Source: Furcasterigmium furcatum
Taxonomy: Eukaryota > Ascomycota > Sordariomycetes > Glomerellales > Plectosphaerellaceae
Length of the DNA stretch: 64,000 nucleotides
Direction of reading: 5' to 3'
Assembly: GCA_001599815.1 (NCBI GenBank)
Contig: BCIA01000005.1
Location: 2,273,088 to 2,337,087, forward strand
Made by a program: the position numbers and the translations under genes. How positions within the stretch are numbered: the first letter of the stretch is position 1; each line of letters opens with the position of its first letter. Below are positions 55,017-64,000 of the stretch, piece after piece. A model generated the notes under the pieces. That model was not told where the DNA came from and did not search any database. It saw nothing but the letters and a program-made list of their open reading frames with translations.

Positions 55017-55562
55017 GCACCTGCAGAAAATTCCACGCGGAGCATCGGTTGGGGCGTTCAGGACAGGAAGCACGGTGGGTTCTGCATTTTTGTATAAGTT
55101 GCCTCTGGTCGGACGGACGTGCCGCCATTGCACCAACACAACAGACGAGACAGAGATAAGATTAAGAAGATATCAAAGACTCGAGGTGCCTCCCCACGAG
55201 ATCACATTTTACTTCATACCTACAGAGAGATGCCGAACAAGAACGCCACCCGGCATGAGAGACTTTGAGGGCGCAAGACAACCCAAGCGTGGGCGGTCCC
55301 AACAGACTGACAGACATCAGGCACGCGAAGCTTAACTTCAGATTTTTCACGAGGCGCAACCTTGAATGATTTCTGCCTGTGGCCTTGCCCGCCAAAGGTA
55401 TAAATAATGGCAGAGCGTCCCCCTTGGCAAGGTGCACAACATGTTCCCAACTCTCTTCGCCCACACTCGCACGCTCTCTGGTCTTGCTCAACGCCAAGGC
55501 AATACCACCACCGTTCCTCAACGCACTGCTTTCCTCTCACTCACCAGCCTTCGATCTTCACC
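55017..55562. promoter_or_regulatory. Intergenic region, NLP promoter
   Basis: This 546-bp gap carries the 3' UTR of XPB and the promoter of the NLP gene, with a TATA box at 55399-55406. There is no other gene. Confidence 0.5.
55399..55406 (+). promoter_or_regulatory. TATA box of NLP gene
   Basis: TATAAATA lies 157 nt before the start codon of the secreted NLP protein. Such boxes are common in stage-specific effector genes, whereas the preceding housekeeping genes in this window lack one. Confidence 0.55.
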
Positions 55563-56727
55563 ATGCTCTCCAACTTTGTTTACGCCCTCCTGGGTGCCCT
55601 GCCCGTCGTCCTCGCTGGCGGACGGCCGCCGTCGATCCACAACTGGTTGGAGCCCTTGCCCAAGAAAGCCAGCAAGATAGAGCTTCGGTATCAGCCCGTG
55701 ATGCACTTCGACCACGGCACCTGCTACAACACCGCCGCTATTGACATTCACGGAAATACGCACGAGGGCGCATCCCCTCTTGGTGCTTGCCCCTGGGACA
55801 ACTGCCGCGAGGCAGAGCACCTCGAGCACAACAACGTCTACTCGCGGATGCGGTGCAACAACGGTTACTGCGCCATCATGTAAGTCTCCCCACCGTCTGG
55901 TGGCGTCGGCATGACCGGAACAGTGGCTGACAGACGCCAGGTACGACTACTACTTCCCCAAAGACCAGACCGTCTGTGGCTCCTGGGGCGTCGGCCACCG
56001 CCACGATTGGGAGAACGTCATTGTCTTCGTCTACAAGGGCAAGGTTGTCCGCGTCGCGCCCTCAAGCCACGGCGGCTACAGCGGCGCGAGCGACGAGCCG
56101 TTCATGCGCTACGGCCGCCCGGCGGTGGTGTACTACCAGGACGGGCCGGGGCTGACGCACTGCATCCGCATGGGCGAGCTGTACGACGACTACTCTCTCA
56201 GGAACCACCAGGGCGGATGGTTCCTCGGCGACCTCGTCGGCTGGGACTCGTGGCCGGGCAAGGGGTACAAGGGTATCCTGCTGGAGAAGTTCCCCGGGAG
56301 GGTGTCGCCGAACTTCATCACCCATGCGGATTTTGCGGAAAAGCTGAAGAAGGCTGCTGGGGATAAGGTCCTCGGGTTCGACCCGTACATCGACGGGGAC
56401 ATGGAGGATCCGTTTCACATGGATCCGTTTCGCACGCCATATGAATATATCGGCGAGATTCTGCAGCTGGATGACGAGACGCCGGGGCAATACTCTTGGG
56501 ACATTGAAGAGGATAACGAAACTCTGTATCTGGATGAGGTTACGACAGGCCACAACTCTGGGGACATTGAAGAGAACGAGGACGGTGACCAGGATGAGGG
56601 AACACCGGGCCACAACTCGTGGGACATTGGAGAGAATGAGAACGATGAGGACGACGATGATGACGACGACGAGAACGATGAGGAGGAGGAGGATTCTGAC
56701 GTGTGGAGGGCTGTGCAGGTGGCTTGA
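55563..56727 (+). CDS. Necrosis-inducing-like protein (NLP/NPP1 family), secreted
   Basis: Exons 55563-55879 and 55941-56727 encode 367 aa. Residues 1-18 are a signal peptide (MLSNFVYALLGALPVVLAG). The NPP1 domain covers roughly 35-270 and contains the family heptapeptide GHRHDWE near residue 125 and several Cys residues (CYNT, CPWDNC, CNNGYC). Type 1 NLPs with this heptapeptide bind glycosylinositol-phosphoceramide of plant membranes and can be cytolytic or non-toxic; activity of this one cannot be told from sequence. After the domain comes an unusual acidic tail (~288-367) of repeated GHNSWDI/GHNSGDI units and an Asp/Glu run, making the protein longer than most NLPs (~240-260 aa). The CDS appears intact. 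Confidence 0.92.
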
Positions 56728-57224
56728 AATTTGTTGGGATTCCTTTATGAATCATGACTTTCATGACCAATACCCCTTGTGGGAAACTCTACGGCACACA
56801 TTTATTACATGCTGAATATACCTAAGTTTAAATTGGTTCATTAATTGTCTCCCGTGACTCATTTTATGCAAGCAGGCTCATCCCCGTAGGCTTCTGATCA
56901 CCATCGTTGTCATAACTCGCGGATTATGTGAGGATCTAGAATCTATCATTGCTTCAGCCTCAGAGAAACGCTCAGAAGACATATCAGCTTCTTGTGGAAG
57001 TATGTTCCTGTGCGATTACAACTCGGAGCATTATCGTTTTATGATAGACTCAGTTACCTATGTTCGAGATTCCAGCCGGCCGTTCAATATCACCTTCAAC
57101 ACCCACGTCGCCCTTGCTGAGTTGCCCGTCATGACAACCCCCTTCCGCCCTGGTTTACAAAGGCCCATCACCTGCGGCATCAGGCTCATATATGCCCAGC
57201 CAGATAAATCGCCAGAGCACAAGC
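56728..57224. other. Convergent 3' region NLP / MFS gene
   Basis: The 497 bp between two stop codons are AT-richer than the neighbouring genes. No gene was seen. Confidence 0.5.
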
Positions 57225-59080
57225 TTAGGCGTTCGCATTCTGCTCCTGCTCGCGGGTCCTGCGGGCATGAAGCTCGGCAGCCATGACCTCGGCATGGTCC
57301 ATCCTCTTCACGGGGTACTTCTTGAAGAAGCGCGAGAAGACGAACGTGCAGATGCACAGGATCCCAAGCCAGCTCGTGGTCGTCGCGAAACCGGGGATGT
57401 AGCGAGGCGCGTGCTCCTTGGGCCACAGCCACGTAGCATAGATGGACGAGGCGTTGCCAATGGAGTTGATCAACGCGATGGCAATGGCGCGCTTGGCCGC
57501 CGGCTGGGGGATGACGTCGGAGACCCAGGTCTTGACGAGGGGCGAGCAGCCATAGATGGTGCCGAAGGCGAAGATGGTGAGCACGTACTGCGCCATGCGG
57601 TTCTGGATCGTGGTCACCGCGATGAAGAGGACGCAGCCGAGGCCGGAGAGGCCGCAGATGAACTGCCACTTGGCCTTGTACTTGTCGGCGAGCCAGCAGC
57701 AGGCGACGACGTACACGAGGGCGGCCATGTAGGCGGGGATGGTGTGGTCTGCAGAGATGGTCAGTTGGAGGCGAAGACGACGGTTCGTAGGAAGGCTCAC
57801 ATTGGCCGACGGGGCCAGTCCATCCGAAGGAGTTGACCAGCGTGGGGATGAAGTACTGCATTGTCTGAGATCCGGTGACGAGGACGAAGAGGAGGCACTG
57901 GGCCCAGACCCTCCAGTCCCTGACGGTCATCTTGAAGGCGACCCAATGCGGGATGTGCTCGACGCCTGAGCCCTGGGTGAGACCAATACCGTCGACGGCC
58001 AGCCTGTTGCAGGCGAGGATGCTCTCCTCCTCGTTGAGGAAGCGCTTGCTGGTCGAAGGGTAGTCGGGCATGAGGAAGAAGATGACGGCCGCAGCGACGA
58101 CGGACGCAAGGCCTTCGAGGATCTAGTTGGCAGTGTTAGCATCAGAATCTCGAGCCGACTTGTTGACATGAGTCCTGGTCTGTGCGCGGGACTTACAAAG
58201 AGCCATCTCCAGCCCTGAAGGCCAGCAATGCCGTCCATATGATCAGTGATCAGGCCAGCAAGAAGACCGGACACGGCGCCGGCGATCGGAACACTCGTAT
58301 AGAGCAAAGCGAAGCGAGTCGCAAGCTCGTACTTTCTATACCCTATTTATACAGTTAATTGCTTAATTCGTTTATATGTCATGTAGGAAGTGATTCTCAC
58401 AAGAGGACAGGAAGAAGGCGCAGCCAGGAGCGAAGCCGGCCTAGATACGAGGATGGTCAGAACACGAGCCGTACAAGGGTCCTTGGGAACTCACCTCGGC
58501 GAAGCCAAGCAGGAAGCGCAAGCCAGCCAGCTGATGCCAGTTCTGCACCGCGCCCATGAGAGCCGCGAAAGTGCCCCAGACGAGACCGAGGCCGGGGAGG
58601 AAGACATGGGGCTTGACGCGGGTGAGGATCATGTTGGCGGGGACCTCGAAGATGAGGTAGGAGATGAAGAAGACCAGCACGATGATGGAGTACTGGGACG
58701 AGGTCAGGCCAAAGTCCTCCTCGAGGCCGGCGGTTTTGGCATTCCTTGGGTGGTGATCAGTCAGTTTGCGTCTCGGAAGATGGAGCGAAGAGGAAGAACG
58801 CAGCTCCAACGCACCCGATGTTGGCTCTGTCAAGGAACCCTAGAAGGTACAGAACCCATGTACAAGGCAGGATTCTCCAGTCAAGCTTGCGCACAAGCCT
58901 CTTCTCTTCAACGGTGCCGTCGACCCAGGTATCGGCGACCTGCTGGGCCTCGGTGACATGAGCCGCGTGGGCTTTGTTGTCGTTCCCGTTCGTATCGCCA
59001 GAGCGGACCGAAGGGGTGTCATCGGCACGCTCGACAGGGTGGTCGACATGGTCGACTTGCTTCTCTCCGACGTGAGCCAT
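57225..59080 (-). CDS. MFS transporter, Dal5/anion:cation symporter family
   Basis: Six exons (59080-58815, 58744-58495, 58440-58401, 58342-58197, 58122-57801, 57748-57225) join to 515 aa. After an ~80-residue hydrophilic N-terminus come LDWRILPCTWVLYLLGFLDR and ANIG-NAKTAGLEEDF, the typical start of the family. Next are RFLLGFAEAGFAPG (TM4 motif) and FFLSSWYRKYELATRFALLY. Twelve membrane segments are expected. The family (fungal allantoate permease type) takes up organic anions such as allantoate, nicotinate, pantothenate, tartrate or sugar acids. It is divergent from a PdxA-family dehydrogenase gene, so the substrate may be a hydroxy or sugar acid processed by that enzyme. The third exon is only 40 nt. 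Confidence 0.9.
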
Positions 59081-59984
59081 GATGAGGTTGGACAGGACCG
59101 CGTGACGACTTCTGTTGGGCTTTGGAAGTGAAGCAACAGAGGAGGGGTGGGAGTGTTGGTTGGTGAAGCTATCCCGGATTCTTGGAAGCACTCCGGCCCT
59201 CATCCATCTTTATACTTTGTGTTGTTAACGATGCTGGGTTTCCTGATCGGCTCAATGCTGCAGCAGACGACGGCATGTCCAGTCTGGTCCCCGAGTGCCG
59301 ACAGCGGAGTGCCCCATGGGGAAGCATGGGGAACCGGTGGAGGAAGAAGCGTGGTGTCTGCCTCGGTGGAACCGCCGCGATGAGCAGCGGTCGGTTTTGG
59401 GTTTCCGTAGCGGCTGTAGTGCCGTGGGCCAAAAGCGCCGTCGTCAGGTGTGAAGGTGGTGGTGGTGATCGCCAAGGCCTCTCCTATTTAGGAAAGGGGC
59501 CCAGTTCCCGTGTAAGTGCCACGGCAAAATCGCCGTGGAAGATTCATGGGCTGGAAATCGCACTACGCTGTTGACATATGCAAGGATATCGGAAGAAACA
59601 TTGAATTCTGCAAAATTGATCATGGGGTAGTTTCTGGGGTAGCATCAGGTCCGGAATTGGTCGTGCAGACGGCGGGCAAACCCAGGCGCGGCGAAATCGC
59701 CGTGATATCGAAGTCCGTCCCCACGGCGGCCGGCCGCCGTCCACGCACCCTCGGTCCCTTTCACCTTCGTGGAATAGATGTCGATTGAGGGATTGCGTAG
59801 ACCATCCTGGTACGATATCTCTTGCTTCTCATCCTTAACATTAAAAGCGCGGTTTGCAACAATTATCGATTTGGTCTTTAGTACGACTTCTTCCGACATT
59901 ACATACGCACCCTCTCCCAATATTCAAGTTGTGTCTCTCATTCTCACGCACTCTTTCTCAAGCTTATTCAGTACCTCCGGAAGC
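59081..59984. promoter_or_regulatory. Divergent promoter region of MFS transporter and PdxA-like gene
   Basis: The 904 bp lie between oppositely oriented start codons. A TATAAAG box on the minus strand at 59208-59214 lies 128 nt from the MFS start. The rest has no gene. Sharing of control by the two genes is inferred. Confidence 0.55.
59208..59214 (-). promoter_or_regulatory. TATA box of MFS gene
   Basis: On the minus strand the sequence reads TATAAAG, 128 nt before the transporter start codon. It is consistent with an inducible promoter. Confidence 0.45.
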
Positions 59985-61163
59985 ATGGTCGCAGCCATCG
60001 AGACCGTTCAGACCATCGGCCCTCGTCGGCCACGGATCGCCCTCGTCCTCGGCGACCCCTCTGGCATAGGTCCTGAGCTGGGCGCCAAACTCCTGAGCGT
60101 CCCGTCAAACCGGCAGAGGGCCGACATCGTTCTTCTTGCAGACGACTGTGAGCTCCAGTCTGCGATCCAAGATGCAGGCGGTGTGCATGTCGAGGTCTCC
60201 GCCACTGCCGGCCCTCACGGTATCCAGGTCCTGGACGACAACACCGCCGCCGCCTACCAGACTACCAGGGGCGAGGTCTCCCGTGACAGCGGCGCTCGTT
60301 GCATCCACCAGCTGAAGAGGGCGCTGAAGATGGCCCAGGCTGGCGAGATCGACGCAATCGTCTTCACTCCCCTGAACAAGAGTTCCCTCAAGGCCGCCGG
60401 CATGACCGAGGAGGATGAGCTGCGGTGGTTCGCCAACCAGCTCAACTTCAAGGGCACCACGAGTGAGATCAACATCGCCGGTCCTCTCTGGACCGGCCGT
60501 GTGACGAGCCACATCGGCGTTGAGGAGGTCGCTCAGCGAGTTACCATGGAGTCGACATTCAGGGCCATCGAGCTTCTGCACAGGTTACGGTAAGCCGTCA
60601 CTCTCCTAGCAACGCAATGACAACGAATCCTAACGTATCGGCTTGTTTGCAGATGGGAGTCTGGCATCGACTCTCCCCGTCTGGGCGTATGCGCACTCAA
60701 CCCGCACAACGGCGAGAACGGCGCATTCGGCCGGCAGGAGATCGACCACATCCGCCCGGCCGTCGAGATGGCCCGCGAGAGGGGCATCGACGCTCAGGGC
60801 CCGTTCCCCTGCGACACCATCTTCCTCAAGCGGGAGCACTTCGACGGCATCGTGACCATGTACCACGACCAGGGCCAGATCGCCATGAAGCTGCTGTCGT
60901 TCGATGGCGGCGTCACGGTCCAGGGCGGCCTGCCGATCCCGATCGCCACGCCCGCTCACGGCACGGCGTTTGACATTGCGGGGAAGAACCTGGCCGCTCT
61001 CACGAGCACGCAGAATGCGTTTGATATCGCGGTCACCATGGCGGAGAGGAGGATCCTAAAGGAGGCCAAGGAGACGAACGGGGCCGTCACCTCGGTGATG
61101 CAGATCAAGCCGGTTGCGCTGCCCAAGACGAGTGTCCTGGAGCTGCATGCTGCATGCTGTTAG
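59985..61163 (+). CDS. PdxA-family 4-hydroxythreonine-4-phosphate / 4-phospho-sugar-acid dehydrogenase
   Basis: Exons 59985-60589 and 60653-61163 encode 371 aa. The N-terminal RPRIALVLGDPSGIGPEL matches the PdxA signature. Putative metal-binding histidines lie in SHIG (~175), MYHDQG (~270) and PAHGTAFDI (~301). LGVCALNPHNGENGAFG is also a family landmark. Bacterial PdxA makes 3-amino-1-hydroxyacetone phosphate in vitamin B6 synthesis. Relatives (PdxA2) oxidise 4-phospho-D-threonate or 4-phospho-D-erythronate in sugar-acid catabolism. Fungi make B6 through the Snz/Pdx1 route, so this copy is more likely catabolic and possibly acquired from bacteria, later gaining a 63-nt intron. It is flanked by a divergent Dal5-type transporter. 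Confidence 0.9.
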
Positions 61164-62799
61164 GGGTCTGGTAGATTTCCTACGTCATCGAACAGGGGTT
61201 TGGTTACAATATATGTCGGACACAGGACAATTCAGGGAGACCGCGATGTCAGACAATGAAAGTGGTGGTTTGCAGCAGTCAGAGGTTCCGCAGGCCTGGC
61301 GTCCGGGTCAAATGACATAGGTCGCAACTGGAATTATCTCCAGTTCAGCCAGAGAATTTCTCGGTTTTACAATGCTAAGAGAGCGACAGTCTCGGTTGCC
61401 TCTGGTTCAGTTAGAGGCAATCTCAATTTTCTCCAGTTACGCGAGGGGCTGCCTCGATAATCTCTGGCTCAACAAGAGGTTATCTCGATTTTGCGGAGTT
61501 GACCGAGGGGCTATCTCAATTGTCTCTCCGTCCAGTAAGAGACAATCTCGATTTTCTAAAGTCGAGATAGATGTCTGAGTTTAGTATGACAATTATCGAC
61601 GCCCTGAAGCTTGTCAATCAGGCGCCGGGAGACCGAGGCCGAGACTGGTTCGACACCTTCAAAACTGTGCACATGATCCCAGAGGTCGCTCCGGCGCCCC
61701 CCGGCGTCGTGTTGTTTTTCTGGGCTGGTCTATTGAAATGCAGCTCCGGCTCCTCGGCATGCTCGGTTTCGTGTGGAAGCACGAGTACGAGTTCTGGGAT
61801 CTCCAGAAATTATCAATCTTCAGCAGACTCACCAGGGCGAAGCTCACGCACGAGGACCGCCTGAATTTCAACTACTCGGCCCCTGGCCCCTTTCCCTCGA
61901 TTGCCTCCAATGTGGCCCCTATACCAGATCGATGCCGACGGCTGGCGGACTGATCAACCCCAACATATCCCGAGGTCCGATGCCGAGAAGCGCAAGCATC
62001 ACGCGCCGGACGCGTATCCGGCGACCAAGAGCAGATGGATCGGCTCCTTTGCCTTGAATTGACCTCCGGGTGGGAAGATCTAGCCGTAGAATAAATGTAG
62101 ACGTGAGCGCGATAAGAGGCATCGTTAGGGAAGGCAGTCTGACGGCAGATTTAGGTGTACGGCCGACGCAACCTAGGTATAGTAATGATGGTTATAAGTT
62201 CAGTCTTGAGTTGATAGACATGTCAGATTTACGTCGGGCCAATGTCTAGGTCTCGAGAAGAGTGTCATAGGTACTCAGCAAGGAGTTACTTACAGCCTTC
62301 GAGAAGAACCGCAAGCGGCTCGCTAGTCAAATTGACATCCAGATCTCTAAGATTGAGCGCGAGTATAATCACCTCCCTCAGTGTCCCTGGCAATACCAAG
62401 AGAGTGATCTCGACCCCCCATCTGAACCACTCGTTGAGAGGGTCTCTGGCTGAACTAGAGATGATTCTAATGACGACCTACGGAACTTCTGACTGCTGCA
62501 AACCACCATTTTCACACCCCACATCGCCGGCAGAAGAACTGATGGACTTTGACTCGTTTGATTTATCCGGATTGATTGCATCTGGTAGGAATTAACTACA
62601 CGCCAGGCCCTCCCGAGGTCTCGACTTGACTTTGCGGGGAAGCCGGAGCTCTCCCCGTATTTCGGCCCACACCTCGGAGCGTGGCCGGCCTTGGCATTAT
62701 CTCGACTGATGGGGGGAGTGGATTCGTCTCCAGCCCGCCTCCACCCAGCTTCTTCCATGCAACTTCCTCTCTGGAATCAACAGTTGTTGCTCACCAAGC
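61164..62799. other. 1.6 kb intergenic region with hairpin repeat array
   Basis: This holds the PdxA-like 3' end, a 62-nt tandem array (61334-61571) and an AT-richer tract. Two adjoining short frames (61571-61864 and 61738-61953) read partly like a protein but are in different frames and lack a start/stop/splice logic, so I do not annotate a gene. The right end is the promoter of the Zn2Cys6 gene. Confidence 0.5.
61334..61571. repeat. Four tandem 62-nt units, each carrying a hairpin
   Basis: Units start at 61334, 61396, 61458 and 61520 (exact 62-nt period; the last is partial). Each begins with an 8-nt stem, a loop of about 10 nt and the complementary 8 nt: TTGCCTCT/AGAGGCAA in unit 2, TAATCTCT/AGAGGTTA in unit 3 (one G-T pair) and TTGTCTCT/AGAGACAA in unit 4. 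Unit 1 is more diverged. The units then share TCTCRATTTT and a CGAGG-type run. The paired changes keep the stems while the sequence differs. Confidence 0.85.
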
Positions 62800-64000
62800 A
62801 TGCACAGCAATAAGCGCCAGAAGCTCAGCTCCAGTGACTCGCCCTCACGTCGAGATCGGCTGGAGACGGGCCCCAACGCATCGAAGCCGAGGTTAACACG
62901 AGCCTGCGCAGAGTGCAAGAAGCTCAAGATAAAATGCTTCGTCCAGCCAGGTCAGACAGCCTGCAACAAGTGCCTGAAGAATGGCGTCCACTGTGTCCCC
63001 CATAACTTTGCACAGAAGTTCATGGACCAAGACGCGGAGTGAGTTCAATGGCCTTATACGCCCCCTCAAGACCCTCGAGAGTCTGACCGAGCCTCGTAGA
63101 TGGAAAGCCGAGACGACTTCAACCATCCAACGGCTCCAGGGGGCCATTGAACATCTTCTCAAACATAATAGCCTGCCCGATCTCGACAAGTACTACGATG
63201 GCGCGTCTTTCCTGCGGCAGCCAACACCCGCGGATCACCATCAGGAGCCCGTGACGCAGAATCCATCACCCCTGACCACGGATCACTCATCATCGTCTCT
63301 CGGGCCCTTACACGGCTTCACTGCCGAGGGGCCCTCGGCAGGCCTCCGTGGGAACCAGGAGGACGACTCCGACCTGGTCCCCTTGCCCATGAACAACCTC
63401 TACAACCTCACGGACCCGACCACCTCAAGCCTCATCCGCGTCGACCCCTCCCACGTCAACGGCCCAGACCTCATCGGCCAGGGCGTCATCACGTTGGCCG
63501 AGGCGGAGTTCCTCTTCAACCACTACCGGGACCATATCAACCCGCTCCTCTGGGACGGCATCCTCTGCTCCCACAAGACCCTGCGCGAGGTGCGCCAGTC
63601 CTCCTCCCTCCTTGTGGCGGTCGTCCTCACCGTCGCGGCCCTGCACATCCCCAGCCGCGAAGAGTCCCTCCACGCAACCTACGGCGCCTTCGTCTCCCTC
63701 ATGCGCAGCTCCTGCCTCCTGCGCTGCCAGAACCTCGACATCATCCGCGCCCTCTGCATCGGCGCGTTCTACCTCACCAGCCTCAGCTGGGCCCTCTGCA
63801 GCCGCGCCGTCCGCCTCGCGACCGAGATGAACCTCCACAAGTCCTCCATCCAGTTCGCCCGCGGCTCCCTCGAGTCCTACGAGCGCGTGCGCCTCTGGTA
63901 CGCCCTCTACGTCTGCGACCACCAGTTCGCCCTCGCCTACGGCCGCCCGCCCCTCATGCACGAGGACGCCGCCATCCGCAACGCCGAGAAGCTCCTCACC
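62800..64000 (+). CDS. Zn2Cys6 fungal transcription factor (3' end beyond window)
   Basis: Exon 1 (62800-63038) and the start of exon 2 (63100 to the window edge) are present; the frame is open at 64000. Cys at 36, 39, 46, 55, 58 and 65 form the Zn(II)2Cys6 cluster (RACAECKKLKIKC... NKCLKNGVHC). A short helix with WKAETTSTIQRLQGAIEHLL follows, probably the dimerisation coil. The Fungal_trans domain begins around FNHYRDHINPLLWDG and LVAVVLTVAALHIPS, through AVRLATEMNLHKSS and YVCDHQFALAYGRPP. It lies 1.6 kb downstream of the PdxA-like gene in the same direction and could regulate the transporter/PdxA pair; that is inference. Confidence 0.88.

Overview
The window looks like nuclear DNA of a filamentous ascomycete, probably a Sordariomycete. 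It is GC-rich, genes are spaced 0.3-2 kb apart on both strands, and most are split by introns of 50-100 nt with GTRNGT-like donors and CTRAY-like branch sites. The gene set is typical of Pezizomycotina (alpha-actinin, Atg15, TRK transporter, fungal Zn2Cys6 factors, an NLP effector). The species cannot be fixed from sequence alone. A secreted necrosis-inducing-like protein hints at a plant-associated life style, which is inference. No CRISPR array, complete transposon or rRNA was seen. I supply 32 protein-coding models, one of them cut by each window edge.

From 1 to 24.5 kb the content is mostly housekeeping. In order: a partial repeat-like protein; an SRA-YDG protein with an apparent GC-AG intron; a Par14-type prolyl isomerase; divergent ribosomal protein genes eS12 and uS8, the latter with a 7-nt exon; a GT90/CAP10 glycosyltransferase; Paf1; Rer1; a mitochondrial enoyl-CoA hydratase; a RING/ZZ-like/SH3 protein; a SnoaL-like protein; a mitochondrial cysteine synthase; an unknown mitochondrial protein; and mitochondrial ribosomal protein bL19m.

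From 25 to 47 kb: a TRK potassium transporter; a fungal transcription-factor-domain protein divergent from a short-chain dehydrogenase; an unknown ORF; an Atg15-like lipase with an extra cysteine-repeat tail; a VPS9-domain Rab GEF; alpha-actinin with a long N-terminal extension; and a mitochondrial D-2-hydroxyglutarate/D-lactate dehydrogenase.

From 48 to 64 kb: a Zn2Cys6 factor; proteasome subunit alpha-4 (again with a 7-nt exon); a CHY zinc-finger protein divergent from the TFIIH helicase XPB/Ssl2; an NLP gene with an acidic repeated tail; and then a region that looks like a small catabolic cluster. That cluster holds a Dal5-type MFS transporter divergent from a PdxA-family dehydrogenase of bacterial type, then a 62-nt tandem array of hairpins with compensatory changes, then a second Zn2Cys6 regulator running off the window. 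The PdxA/MFS/regulator group and the hairpin array are the most unusual content.
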